From Brachypterus glaber (taxonomy: Eukaryota > Arthropoda > Insecta > Coleoptera > Kateretidae), in the NCBI GenBank assembly GCA_958510825.1, contig OY294048.1, positions 13,347,589-13,411,588 on the forward strand: a stretch of 64,000 nt of DNA, given 5' to 3'. Shown piece by piece: positions 11,272 to 23,387 of the stretch; the first letter of the stretch is position 1, and each line of letters begins with the position of its first letter. The notes under the pieces were generated by a model, which saw only the letters and a list, made by a program, of their open reading frames with translations, had not been told where the DNA came from and made no database searches. A program made the translations under genes and the position numbers.

Positions 11272-12186
11272 TGTATATATGAATGTACATATATTTTAAG
11301 TTTAAAATATATGTACTTAAAAGCAAAAATCAACCACATGCTGTGAAGAAAATGGATTTCAATAAAAATTGTCTGCTAAATATTTTTGTTTTGTTCCCCA
11401 ACCTGTATATTTTGATAGTGATTTCGCGGTAGAGTCTCGATATTGTCTGTTCGTCAGTGTTCACGGTGTCTGTGAATGAGGATTTAGTTCAACTTTCAAA
11501 TAGCTCAAATATATTTTCATAGCTTTATTCTACGAAAAATTAGGATAATTATTAAAAAGAATAATTTAAAAAAATATCTCGATTTTGACCCACTCTGTTA
11601 TTTTTTTTTTAATAATAAATACAAATTTTGTCAAAAATATTTATACTGCTTGCAAGCTTGAAAAACTAGATATTATTAATTGTATAAAAATATGTATTAG
11701 AAAAAAATATACAAAACATTTTTTTCTCTTTAGGTGCTTTATTTTAATAACTTAAAAATTATTAATAGGGTGGGCCAAAATTAAGATATTTAACAAAGAA
11801 AACTTTTACATCGAATTTCAAGAACTATGACAATTAGTGTTGCTAATAAATACCTCTCGTATCGCAACTACGATACGATAGTTTAAAAATTGTCGTCTCG
11901 CACAAACGATAAAAAAAGCAAACATTTTTTTAACTAAATCATCTTATTTTTTTCCTGAAACGTCGAGAAAAATCAAAATAAGCTAAAAAAAATTATATAT
12001 GTCTGTCTGTCTCTCTGTCCTTGGTTCAAGAAAACCTTTTCTTCTGTGGGTTCTAAATTCGAAGTGTAGACGCAATACCTTTTGAATGAGTGTATCGATT
12101 TAATTATTTTTAAGCTATTGAAAGTTAAAATTTAATTTAATTTGAAATATATATTTACATTTACATTTTATATTTACATTTACATT
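11272..12186. other. No gene seen
   Basis: AT-rich sequence. A GTCTGTCTGTCTCTCTGTCC block lies near 12001. No supported ORF. Confidence 0.5.
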
Positions 12187-12446
12187 TTGTTTAACCTCGT
12201 ACTATTCTATTTAATTAAGCATCCCCTAAGTCCAGGACTTGTGTGGGCTAGTAGTAGAGGGAACCACCGACTTCAATTGACTTTCGAACCAATTTATAGG
12301 GAGTGTCCGCTTCACTTACGCCTTCGCCAAATTTCAATTATTAATTAATTGAAAAAGGCAAATCGGCGCCGGTGAGAATCGAACTCACGCTATTTTTGTA
12401 GTAAACTCGCCAAGTACGACGCGGTAGTCCACTACACCAATCCTCC
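12187..12446 (-). mobile_element. tRNA-derived SINE, copy B
   Basis: On the minus strand from 12446, the head has an A-box-like TGGTGTAGTGG, a B-box GTTCGATTCTC at 12374-12384 in a perfect T-arm, and the end CCGGCGCC. The body from about 12360 to 12193 matches copies A and C almost base for base. The D-arm and anticodon region of the head differ clearly from copies A and C. The flanking tail is rich in AAATGT-type repeats. A minus-strand ORF crossing it is a by-product. Confidence 0.85.
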
Positions 12447-12562
12447 ATAGAGATGGAAAGAGAACCATTAGTCCAGCCTGCGCAAGATTATTTTGTGACA
12501 GAACGGGGCAGCGAAATGACGTAACGCAATATATCTGACCTTGCGCAGTACGCATCTCTATC
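12447..12562. repeat. 116-bp inverted-repeat hairpin next to SINE B
   Basis: ATAGAGATG...CTGCGCAAG at the left pairs with CTTGCGCAG...CATCTCTAT at the right. It abuts the 5' end of the SINE head. It is a possible small MITE. Confidence 0.65.
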
Positions 12563-13200
12563 AGCTGTGAAATGCTGTCGGTCGTAAAACAATTCATCAC
12601 CCCAGTATTCATTTGTCTTATCTCCAAAAATCCCCCAGTAAAAATCTTAAAATGTCCAAAAATACAGATATGGCAAACCTATACTGGGGTGAAGAATTAT
12701 TAGTAGTTTGTTTATACTTACTGTACTGTCAGATCGTCGTTTGTTACTGTTCATTTTTCGACTTGTACTGTGTTTTAATTGTTTTTTTTTGCTGCATTTG
12801 TTTATAACTTTAAACCTAACCTGTATTGTTGCTTTATGAAGAGCAAAGGGTCAATCCCTGGTGTACTCAAAGTAGATGTACAAAATCCCGAAACTCAAAC
12901 ACACCTCGAAAAATTCTTATAAAATAATTTTAAAAAACTATTTCGACGTTTCTTCGTAGATATTTATTGTTTTTTGTTGAATTTTTTACAATTTTTATTT
13001 GACACACAAAACTAAGGTTAAAAATACTCGTCAAAAACAACAATAGTAGTGCGCATGTGCAAGTTTATCTCAGATGCGCTAGGCACATTTATCACAGTAT
13101 TTCGCAGCGGCTTTGGAGGTCTTTCCTTGTCTATGCAATCCTCCCATTTAAAATGTAGGATTCAATATGGCCGAAAAATTTAGTGAATAATAAATTTTTA
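12563..13200. other. No gene seen
   Basis: AT-rich. A 64-codon frame at 12613-12807 is hydrophobic and low-complexity, with no supporting signals. Confidence 0.5.
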
Positions 13201-13717
13201 TTTTAAAAAATCAAACTTTTAGTCATCACTCACTTTATTAATAATTTAGGTTAGTTACCGGTTTCGATTATCATTCCTTTTCTTTTTCTTTCCTTCTTCT
13301 GCTTTTCTTTTTTCCTTTTTCTTCTTCTACTTCTTTTTCTTACACACCTTAGCTTGAACATCCCTAATATTAATTATAGATTTTCAAAAAAAAAACTCTT
13401 GATTTTTGACATTTATTATTTGTATACTGTTAAACACGTGTTTTGTAATTTTATTGTTAATATTACGTTAATATTGTCTTTTAAATTGAAGTGGACGTTA
13501 CGTTACTGTGTTTTACATTTATAAATGTTTTTTTTTTATGACCTTTTATGGATATAGTATTTTTATATATTTTTGGCTAGGTAAGATAAACTTTGTTTTT
13601 CTTAAAATAATCTCTAACTTGTGTAATTTCTTGTAGTCTGACGATGATAATCGAAACCGGTAACTAACCTAAATTATTAATAAAGTGAGTGATGACTAAA
13701 AGTTTGATTTTTTAAAA
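13201..13717. mobile_element. 517-bp foldback element with perfect 74-bp arms
   Basis: The arms 13201-13274 and 13644-13717 are exact reverse complements by eye. Just at the inner edge of the right arm is GTCTGACGATGATAATCGAAAC, which has the order CTGANGA...GAAAC of a hammerhead-ribozyme core, followed by CGGTAAC; the stem between is weak. The arm also reads AATAAAGTGAGTGATGAC, similar in order to the larger palindrome at 41569-42650. The middle (13290-13340) is pyrimidine-rich. The superfamily is not established; a Penelope-like terminal-repeat origin is one possibility. Confidence 0.65.
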
Positions 13718-14047
13718 TAATATCTCTTCACTATAAGTATACGTACGTTAAATTATGGATCTCAATATTTTTGATTTTCGCAATTGAATAAATTTTTATG
13801 AAAATTAGTGTCTTAGGGTTTTCGAGAATGCTAAAACTAAATCCATTATTGAAAATTAAACATTCAAAATGACGAATTCAATATGGCGGCAAATTATGTG
13901 TATTTTAATGGATTTTGATAAAAATTGATATCTAGTGTATTTTGGGAATACTCAAACCGAATCCATTATTGGAAATAAAAGTGGCGGATCTAATATGGCT
14001 GCAAAGTTTGAAAAATTTTTAATATTCACAGATAACTTGTAAAGTAA

Positions 14048-14240
14048 AAATTTAGATATTTTGTTTGTAAAAAGTAAAAATTTAGAAATTAAAAAGTAAA
14101 AATTTAGAAATTTAAAAGTAAAAATTTAGAAATTTAAAAGTAAAAATTTAGAAATTTAAAAGTAAAAATTTAGAAATTTAAAAGTAAAAATTTAGAAATT
14201 TAAAAGTAAAAATTTAGAAATTTAAAAGTAAAAATTTAGA
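14048..14240. repeat. 21-bp tandem array (about 8 units)
   Basis: The unit AAAAGTAAAAATTTAGAAATT is repeated with almost no variation; the first units at 14048-14090 are slightly diverged. Confidence 0.92.
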
Positions 14241-14885
14241 TATTAAATTTTTTTGATACGGGCCTGGGTCCCAGGACTCCCGGGCCCTAAATACGACTAT
14301 AAAATAATATTTGGGTTATTCGCAAGTTAAACTAAATCTATATTCCCAGACACCGTGAGTTGCTTGTTGAGACTAATGCTAAAAAAATAATCGTACTTAA
14401 ATATTGATATTACTGGTTAGAAACATGGGAGCGAGTGTCTTACAGGTGTCCCGACGATCTTTTGAAAATATACAGACAACTACTGCGTTTGTTTTCTAAC
14501 CAAACATATTCGTTTCATTAATCTTTTTTTTTAATTTTATATCGACACTAGTTACAAAAGAAAGACGTTATAACTTTCCAGATAACCAAACGGGCATTCT
14601 TTGCCTTTTAACCAAAAACGTACCGACTCCTTTTTATTATTATTATCATTTTTTTTGTAATTTTGTACATTAATTTAGTACAGTAATTTAGAAAAGTACG
14701 GCTAATGTAATAATTTAAAATTACCATATTAATAATAATATTTCCTACAGGATGCTTCTTGAAATTTATTTAGGGTTATTTGTGATAAACACTCGGAAAT
14801 GAAGCAAATAAAAACTTTATTGAATTACATAATCATGCCAACGTTTCACCTAAAAAATTTAATCGGTAAACTAAAAAAATAGAAT
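14241..14885. other. No gene seen
   Basis: It contains a short G+C palindrome near 14262-14286 (CTGGGTCCCAG and CCCGGG) and AT-rich sequence. No ORF. Confidence 0.5.
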
Positions 14886-15420
14886 AATAAAAATGCAAAA
14901 TTTCGCCAAATTTATAAATATTTTTGACTATAGCTTCGACAAATGGGCAGGGCCGTTCGCAATATTTTATGGACATATACCCTTATTATATTAGAATAAA
15001 TAGCCATAAAATTTTTATGATTAAATAAAAACGAAGATAGGAATAATCACTAAATATAATTTAGAAACCTTGAAAATGCGGAATTTTGGCCAATTTTTAA
15101 ATATTTTGACCATAACTCCTACAAATGGTCAGGGCCGTTTGCAATATTTTAAGAGCATATACTCGCACTATATGCAAGTAAATACCCACAAAATAAAACA
15201 ATATGAGACGGAATATTTTAGGAAAATCACTAAATATAATTTAGAAACCTCGAAAAGTTCAAAATTTTGACCAAATTTTACACATTTTTGACCATATATC
15301 ACACAAATGGTTCGGGCCGTTCGAAATATTTTATAGGCATATACTCCCACTATATATGTGTAAAAAGCCATAAGAAGATGGGGTATTTTGGGGATAACGT
15401 TTTTTATAATTTGTAGGTTA
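14886..15420. repeat. About 182-bp tandem repeat, three units
   Basis: Start points near 14895, 15077 and 15258 give spacings of 182 and 181. Each unit holds the series TTTGAC...CAAATGG...GGGCCGTTNGNAATATTTTA, then a CATATAC block, then CACTAAATATAATTTAGAAACC. Units are moderately diverged. Overlapping short ORFs on both strands follow the repeat and are not genes. Confidence 0.8.
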
Positions 15421-16458
15421 TGTTTTATGGTCCGCCATCTTGGTATAACCAGAATAATTGAATTATAATTTTTCTCTATTACAATTTAATGCTCTTTCAA
15501 ACGCCGTTTAAATGAAATTTATAACTTTTATAGATATCGAGTTATTTCAGTTTTAGTGAACCGTGTTTTCTGGTTTTCAAAAATTTCAAAAAATGGCCCA
15601 CCCTAATATCTCTACAACCAGACATTTTTGAGAAAAATCTCGGTAATGTGGCTAATCTAACCTTATTTTATGGCCGTATGCAAAATTTGAGCCAAATCGG
15701 AGAGATGAGTTTTGTGACCTGCGTTGATTTGAAAAAGAAAGCTCCAATTATGATTAATTTCTGAAAGTTTTGAACATTATGTAGATATACACGTTTTCGT
15801 TTTGTTTACAACCTAACATAAACATCGAGATATAATTTTCAGCCGAGTTTTTCCAAATAACCAATACACATGTCACATAAAGATTCCAAACTTATGGTCT
15901 GCTATAATAGCTATAATAATTACCGTAGTTTACCGTACAGAGACGGTTTTAGAAAAATTAAAAGTTCAAATCTACTTCACATTTATTTCTTGGTTTGTAA
16001 GATTTTAAAAAGCAATAATTTAAATTTGAGTTAATTTTTGAAATGTTAAATGAATGCATAATATTCACGTAACTGAATGAATGAATGATGCGAGGGGAGG
16101 ATGTTATCCAAAAGATTGTGTGTGTATTATAGGCGGCCTTCCATTCCTCGCATTCCTGTCAGGTGACGCGTCATGACGCTTGGACTTTCAGACAGTAGTA
16201 TATTACCCTTTATTGTATATTTTGCAAATAAATTATAACCAAACAGATAAAGAAATAGTATATTACATAACTAGTGTGGAAAGTGACACATTTCACGCGA
16301 GTGGGAAGGTTTACGAACGATCCGCCAGGCGAGTGAGGAAACCCCACGAGTGTATGAAATACACTTTCCAACGATTTATGTACACTAAACTAGTGACAGT
16401 TTGCTAATTAAATTATATTTCTGTGGTTATGCTTCCATATAAGACAGTAAAATTGTTT
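15421..16458. other. No gene seen; one inverted-repeat block
   Basis: 16258-16400 contains ACTAGTGTGGAAAGTG pairing loosely with CACTTTCCAACG...CACTAAACTAGT, a probable foldback. A 75-codon frame at 16180-16407 falls on it and is not supported. Confidence 0.5.
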
Positions 16459-16853
16459 TAAATTTCATAAGAAAAATACTGTGTATTTTGATGTTTTTTT
16501 TATAAAGTGTAAGGTAACTAAATCAAAAGTAATTTTTATAAAATCTAGACAGTAATGGTCAAAATAGTAACGTTATACTATTCTTGACATGAAAAATGGA
16601 AATATTTGGATTAAAAAACATAAAAGATATCAAAAAAGGCCCTGATGAAAGGTGGAAAATGGCTTATAAAACAAGGCGAATAAAATTCGTAGAATCTACG
16701 AGGTAAATATCTAAATAAAGTTAGGCAAACCTACATACAAAAATATCACACTAGGGTGATGTAAAAATATCAACCTAGTGTGATATAAGGCGTTTTCTAA
16801 AGAACAAAAGAGTCTGCTAAATGTCATTTACATAGAGGATCGTAGGAAAATTC
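16459..16853. repeat. Dispersed repeat, short (empty-site) copy
   Basis: It is homologous to 62901-63993 in the same orientation, sharing TTTCATAAGAAAAATACTGT, TTTGACATGAAAAA, AATAAAATTCGTAGAATCTA and GAGGATCGTAGGAAAA. This copy lacks the 179-bp hairpin insert and a further insert of about 500 bp present in the other copy. A short palindrome around 16743-16785 uses CACACTAGG and CCTAGTGTG. Confidence 0.85.
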
Positions 16854-17365
16854 ATAATTCGGCCCTGGAATTAGTCGATTAGGATCATAGTAGTCTTTTG
16901 TTTAATAAGAAAACAAGCACACTTGAGGTTTAACATATTTATTTGTACAGTTCCTAATATTTTGGGTATTGGGGTAGCGAAGAGACAATACATTTAAAAT
17001 CTATTTCGATACAAGTAGGTACAAGTTTTACACCACAAATCCAATCTCAAAATTTTAAAATTTAAAATAATAATAATAATTATAAAATTAAAAACAGCGG
17101 TTCTACTATGGTGAACGTAGATTTAAAATTTTAAACTATTTTCGATACCTCTCTTATTAATATTTCTATAAAAAAAAGTTAAGAACAGAAAAAAGCTTCT
17201 TTGAGTATCTATTAAAATAGTTCTTTTTACTTTTTAGATAGGAAATTTGAAAAAAAAATTGCGAAATTAACTTTGCAAAAAAATCGCAAGGCAATTATTT
17301 GGCAAAGTTTTTACTTCGCTAACCAATTACTTCGAAAACTTTTATTTACAGCCGAATATAATTTG
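16854..17365. other. No gene seen
   Basis: AT-rich sequence with an ATA/AAT-rich run near 17065-17085. No supported feature. Confidence 0.5.
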
Positions 17366-17990
17366 TGACCAAGATAACTCGAGAACGCTTCGAGATAAAG
17401 ACTTTAAATGTAGAACATACACTGAAAAACAGGATTTGGTTAGGGCAACCGGATCATTAGTTAAATACGGAACAACTATTTTTCTGGTTTCTGAAACCAG
17501 AAATCCGGTTCCTTTAATGAATTTTGAAAAAAAAGTTTTCAGAATTAGGTTTGCGAGCCTATTATTTCGTAAAGTTTTACTTCGCAAACCAATTACTTCG
17601 TCTGGACTTTACTTTTTAATAATTTGTGACCAAGGTAACTCGAGAACTTTAAATGTGGAATATACACTGAAAAAAGATCTGGTTAGGGAACGTTCAAGTA
17701 TTACGTAACGCAAATTGTACCAAAATTCATACACTTCATACCCCGGTTCTCGCCTTACTATAGATTATAGACATTTCATATTTTGGCTACCCCTCCTAAT
17801 AGGGGGTGTGTTAGGGGGGGTAGCCAAAATATGAAATCTCTACAGCCTTGAATAACGCGAGAACCGAGGTATGAAGTGTATGAATTTTGGTACATTTTGC
17901 GTTACGTAATACTTGAACGTTCCCTTAGGACAAGGGGATCATTAGTTAAATACATAACGACCATTTTTCTGGTTTCTGAAACCAGCTCAA
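17366..17990. repeat. Two direct copies of a repeat; the second is split by a MITE
   Basis: The text from GACCAAGATAACTCGAGAAC through CTGGTTTCTGAAACCAG occurs at 17366-17510 and again at 17627-17990. In the second copy a 239-bp MITE sits exactly after the shared GGTTA. The first copy is therefore an uninterrupted relative of the insertion site. Confidence 0.85.
17686..17924. mobile_element. PIF/Harbinger-like MITE, family 2, copy b (nearly full palindrome)
   Basis: A 239-bp element with ends GGGAACGTTCAAGTATTACG and its reverse complement, flanked by TTA at 17683-17685 and 17925-17927. Almost the whole element folds on itself: CATACACTTCATACC pairs with GGTATGAAGTGTATG, and TTTTGGCTACCCC pairs with GGGGTAGCCAAAA. 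The 3-bp duplication is supported by the paralogous uninterrupted site at 17433-17445. Confidence 0.9.
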
Positions 17991-19283
17991 AACGCATTAT
18001 AAAAGTTTTTTCCTGAAATTAAGTTACAAAATTACAATATTGTAGTACCTAATTTTATAATAAAATTTTCTTTAAAGATAACCTTTAACTTTTCGATGAA
18101 ATTAATATAAAATTTTTATCTAAACAAACCAAGTTTTAAAGTTACATTATTATTTTGAAATTGCGTTATGAAATTGGGCAAAATTTGCAGGTTTAAAGTT
18201 CAAGGCAAAAATGTGAGCAATAATTTTATTTTGCTGTAAAATTTTAATTTTACAATTTCTTTTAAAATTTCGGGACCGATAACCGGTATGCAGGTTATCT
18301 GTATCGGATATATTTCTTACAGTGTAGGTTATTGATAAATCATTATAAATCTATATTGATTAATTCAATCATTAAAATTGATATAATGTTTGAAAACCTA
18401 ATTCATCATTTAAACTTTTGTTTATATATTAGGATGTTAAGTAAATAAAAATTTTGACGTTCGGATTTTATAAATATGCGTATGTTTACATTTTAAAAAT
18501 TGTAAAATGAATGACACGTAATATTACCATTAAATTTATTTTCAGGCTGCGTTGTCTATTGGCGCCTATTCGCTATTTTCTCCAGGCGCCGCTATAATAA
18601 AATAAAATTTTCCTGAAAAACGATGCATTTTTATATTTTTGTAATAAATACTACTGCTAGTTTAGGGACACTAGACCTAGGTGACCTAGGGGGACGACAA
18701 TAAACTATGTCACGCTTTTTTTTAGCCATTTTTGACCCCCTCCCTACCACTTGTCACAAAGTGTCACACCGCCACTGACTCTTCCCTCCACTATTTGTCA
18801 CATTAAACTTTTATATACAAAATAATAACAATTTTGTATTTTAAATATTTTTATTCCATTTCAGATAAAACTTTGCTTAAAGAAGTATATACATTAAATT
18901 AATTTGGGTAGATATCAAGGCCTGAAGAATGACATAAAAAAATGTAGAATAGAACTTTAATTTTTTTTTCATCACATCACATTTCTCTAGAACCCCCTCC
19001 CCCTGTCACAAAAAGTCAAAAACTCCTGAAACTTCTCCCTACCCGTGACATTCTTTTATGATCCAGGACCACTTTTATGTCTTAAAAGACATACTAGGTC
19101 TTAGTTAAAGTTTGCCACATGGATCTGAAACAGTTAAATAAATTCCACAAAAAAACTCAGTTATTTATTTATTGTGTTCTTACAAGGTCTTTAAAATACT
19201 TTTTAGATTTTCAGTCTGGAAGCCTAGTATTTTTATTTTCTGTCGCATTTTTTTGACTGTCACAGATCCGTTTGCCACACTTT
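17991..19283. other. No gene seen
   Basis: AT-rich. 18660-19080 contains repeated TGTCACA and CCCCCTCCC motifs that may be a relic transposon, but I found no paired ends. No ORF. Confidence 0.45.
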
Positions 19284-21276
19284 AGCAAAGCGCGAGGGGT
19301 AAAACGTTGAAAAACAGTTGGATACCTAAATTCTTTCTAGGAGGTAATCACTTATGATTTCCTCGGAATTTTCTTCAAGATTACTAGATACTTAATTTCC
19401 TAAAAATTAGACGCCTTAAAAAAAGGTCCCACATTTGATAAAGATGAAATTTCCTTGTATTTTTTTCGAGAGATTACCTTCATTTTGTACACCTGAATTC
19501 CTCAGCGGTTTACCTCTATTATAGTCACATAAAAATAAAAAAAATCAAAAACATATTTTTTTCGAAAAGTTTTATTTTCTTGAAAAACGATTTTTTTTTA
19601 AAAAAAATTAGACCGACAGGCAAACAGAAAGACCCTATACCAATTTTCACAACAACTACCCCCCACCCCTAAGGGAATGAAAGATTCAGTTTTAGCGACC
19701 TCAAAAACCCCAATATATAAATTTTCAAGAAAACTACCCCCTGTCCCTCAGGGGGTGGAGTAAGAATTTTGTTATTATCAGATTCACTTTTAGCAACCTG
19801 AAAAACCCCAATATACCAATTTTCACCAAAAGGGGGAGGCCCCTTGGGGTGGAGTTAAAACTTATTATGATTTAATTTCAGCAACCTCAAAACCCCCTAT
19901 ATAGCAATTTTCAAATTTTTCTAAAAAAAAATTATTTTTCCCCATTTGGCCCCCTTGCCGCACCCCAATGTTCACCAAAAACAATCCCGAGCTAGAACTT
20001 TTGGTAACATACCTGTATGGCAAATTTTAAGTCTCTAGCTTAAAGCGTTCTTAAGTTATCGTGCCCACAAGATTTCGCGGACAGACCGATCCCGCCGACA
20101 ATTTTTTTTTGCTTGAAATTGATTTTTATCGACATAAAACGTCATAAAACGCAAAAATACGCAAAAAAAAAAATTGAAAATTTTTGCATGAATACAAGGC
20201 TTTCCGAAATTTTGAAAATTTTCAAAATGGGCTTTTGAGACTAACGCAGGACTTTTCCAGGGGAAAGTAAAAATAACCCGGTAGCAAAGCGCGAGGGGTA
20301 AAACGTTGAAAAACAGTTGGACACCTAAATTCTTTCTAGGAGGTAATCACTTATGATTTCCTCGGAATTTTCTTCAAGATTACTAGATACTTAATTTCCT
20401 AAAAATTAGGCGCCTTAAAAAAAGGTCCCACATTTGATAAAGATGAAATTTCCTTGTATTTTTTCGAGAGATTACCTTCATTTTGTACACCTGAATTCCT
20501 CAGCGGTTTACCTCTATTATAGTCACATAAAAATAAAAAAAATCAACATATTTTTTTCGAAAAGTTTTATTTTCTTGAAAAACGATTTTTTTTTGAAAAA
20601 AAATTAGACCGACAGGCAAACAGAAAGACCCTATACCAATTTTCACAACAACTACCCCCCACCCCTAAGGGAATGAAAGATTCAGTTTTAGCGACCTCAA
20701 AAACCCCAATATATAAATTTTCAAGAAAACTACCCCCTGTCCCCCAGGGGGTGGAGTAAGAATTTTGTTATTATCAGATTCACTTTTAGCAACCTGAAAA
20801 ACCCCAATATACCAATTTTCACCAAAAGGGGGAGGCCCCTTGGGGTGGAGTTAAAATTTATTATGATTTAATTTCAGCAACCTCAAAACCCCCTAGCAAT
20901 TTTCAAATTTTTCTAAAAAAAAATGTATTTTTCCCCATTTGGCCCCTTGCCGCACCCCAATGTTCACCAAAAACAATCCCGAGCTAGAACTTTTGGTAAC
21001 ATACCTGTATGGCAAATTTTAAGTCTCTAGCTTAAAGCGTTCTTAAGTTATCGTGCCCACAAGATTTCGCGGACAGACCGATCCCGCCGACAATTTTTTT
21101 TTTGCTTGAAATTGATTTTTATCGACATAAAACGTCATAAAACGCAAAAATACGCAAAAAAAAAATTTGAAAATTTTTGCATGAATACAAGGCTTTCCGA
21201 AATTTTGAAAATTTTCAAAATGGGCTTTTGAGACTAACGCAGGACTTTTCTAGGGGAAAGTAAAAATAACCCGGTA
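19284..21276. repeat. Recent 1-kb tandem duplication
   Basis: Unit 1 (19284-20282) and unit 2 (20283-21276) both begin AGCAAAGCGCGAGGGGTAAA and end in AATAACCCGGTA. By eye they differ at few bases plus small indels (for example CAAAAACATA versus CAACATA, and CTATATAGCAA versus CTAGCAA). Each unit contains two to three degenerate about 100-bp subunits with a CCCC...GGGG box, TTATCAGATTCA and CAACCTCAAAA...CCCC. It then has a tail with CGAGCTAGAACTTTTGGTAA and GAATACAAGGCTTTCCGAAA. The same tail recurs at 35910-36170. Non-coding. Confidence 0.92.
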
Positions 21277-21452
21277 TGTATATATACTTTTAAATTTATG
21301 GATATTTAATTCCTATTTATAAAACTAAATCGGTACCGCTAATCCTGCAGATGGATACCTAGATTAAAAAATATGTTTTACACATTTTTTGACACATTCA
21401 ATTAATTTATAAAACCCCATTCATTATACTCTTTAAAGTACAAGAGGAACAT

Positions 21453-21586
21453 TAGGGGCTGTCCATGAATTACGTCACTCGAAAATTCCATCTTATGAGT
21501 ACCATTCCCCTTGCCACCTTTTTCACTTTACGGCTGACCACCTTCCGGGAGGTCTCCCCCTAGTCGAGTGACATAATTTATAGACA
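21453..21586. mobile_element. Small MITE related to family 1 (variant ends)
   Basis: The left end GGGGCTGTCCATGAATTACG continues into TCACTCG; the right side has CGAGTGACATAATTTATAGACAG with the last bases lost. The length is about 134 bp, following TTA. It resembles family 1 at the outer 12 bases and differs inside. Confidence 0.65.
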
Positions 21587-22502
21587 GTATAAGTACAATT
21601 TCCAAAATCTATATCTATCAAAATGTTTTTTTTTAACTAACTCAAAAACTTTCAAAAAATGAAATTAAATTTTCGTCCGTCCGACCACACAATTTGTGAC
21701 TCACAAATCTACATAGTCTAAGAGCTGGTGTTCATTTTTATTTCATTATTTGCTCCCAGCTGTATTTTATATTTATCTATATTCACAATTTTGGTTAAAA
21801 TCGGTGACCAAAAATTTTTCGGTTCAGCCTAGCGGGGAGCCCATCCATTCTTGAAAAGCTGGTAAATAATTTAGTTTGTAAATTGTACGTGCAAATTGGA
21901 AAATTGGTTGGTTAGTTGGAAAATTGGTTGGTTAGTTGGAAAATTGGTTGGTTAGTTGGAAACTTGTTGAGTAAAGCTGCCTTCTAGAGGTAAGATTTTT
22001 TTTTTAGTCTTAAAAATTTCCGTCAGGGGTGATAAATTTTTAAATGAAAATTTTTAAATTCAGACTACATGTCGCGACAGTTGGTAAATTTAGTTTTATC
22101 AGTTGATAAATTTTGGTACTGAACCCCCCAACGATGCACCTTCGGTACGTCACTGGTTCTAAGTATAAAAGCGAAATAAATAATAATATGAAAAGTTTTA
22201 TTAAGATCATAAATAAACTAGATCTAGATTAAGTCTGTCTTTAACGTCATAGCTGAACAAAAATTAAATTAAACTCCAAAAGTTGACAATTAAGGTGGAC
22301 TGAAAATATTTTTTAACTAAAATGTTATTCGCAACAGTATATTTTTTGAAAAAAATAATATTTAACAGTGTCCTGCAAACTTTTCAATGAACCGTAATAC
22401 CCAATAGGATTTGTTTGAATGAGGATTTAGTGGGGGAAGTGAGTCTAGCTCACTGATTCTGCAGTAGCATCGTTCATAAAATGTTGGGAGGGGGTAATAA
22501 GA
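21587..22502. other. No gene seen apart from a tandem array
   Basis: AT-rich. The only clear structure is the 20-bp array at 21901-21960. Confidence 0.5.
21901..21960. repeat. 20-bp tandem array, three units
   Basis: AAATTGGTTGGTTAGTTGGA is repeated three times without change. Confidence 0.95.
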
Positions 22503-22631
22503 CCCCAAGTAACACAGTAACTATAAAGTATCTCTTACCGATCTTTCGCAGCAAATTTGCAGCCATATGGCTACAATTTTTCTGCGAAAGAGCGGTAAGA
22601 GATACTTTATAGCTACTGTGTTACTTGGGAC
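22503..22631. repeat. 129-bp hairpin element
   Basis: Arms of about 50 bp pair almost perfectly: CCCAAGTAACACAGTA with TACTGTGTTACTTGGG, and AAGTATCTCTTACCG with CGGTAAGAGATACTT. The loop is about 29 nt. It is MITE-like or an miRNA-precursor-like foldback; no second copy was noticed in the window. Confidence 0.8.
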
Positions 22632-23387
22632 TAGCACATTGATGCTGGAGATGCATCGGTCGGGAATTGGTGTGCCTAAAGCGTAAATGTCTGTACCTTA
22701 TGAATCCTGCCCCGCTAAGACTAGTTGACTTATCTGCAAACTAGATGTTTTGAGATATGGTCAGTTTTATTGTTTTTGTTTGCACTTTTTGAAAACACGT
22801 TTAAATAAATATGGCGTTGGGTTCTGCTTTATTTTAAATCAAAAATACGCGATATCCTAGGAAAAAAAATTGTTAGAAAAATAAATTGTCATACCCCCTG
22901 GGCAAGGTTTAAGGGTTGAGACATAAATAAAATAGATCCTGAAGAAAATATTGAAAATGGTAACCAGCTCTTCGTCTATAATTTGTGGTCCAACCTAGGA
23001 AACAGGATGGAGTATGCAGGCAAGCCGTCTTATTCTCAGGTTAGGCCCAACGCCAAAGTACACAAGCTGGGACCTAATATATTTTTACTTTATGTCTCTA
23101 TTACTAAACTGTGTATGTTAGGGTATTTCTAAATTCAGTTTTGTACTATTTTATAAAACACAGTTTTTTTTATTTTAAGGGGGACCCTAGGTGTTGCAAT
23201 TCCGAAAAGAAATGTCAATCCCGGGGTTATGGGTTTGGACTTTTTACAAACCTGCAAGAGACGTCACAAATTTTCACTTTAAGACAACTTTTGCTTTAAT
23301 AATAAAAATACGATTTTTTGCATTTTTTTGCACGAAATTATTTCTTTGGAATTTATAGGAAAATTTATAGGAAAAACGCAGTGCTAG
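22632..23387. other. No gene seen
   Basis: A 62-codon frame at 23111-23299 has no recognisable content. No repeat boundaries were found. Confidence 0.45.

Noticed and set aside
12385..12627. 80-codon minus-strand ORF
   Set aside because: It runs from a SINE head into an adjacent hairpin, both non-coding.
15070..15371. Overlapping ORFs on both strands
   Set aside because: They follow the 182-bp tandem repeat and have no conserved content.
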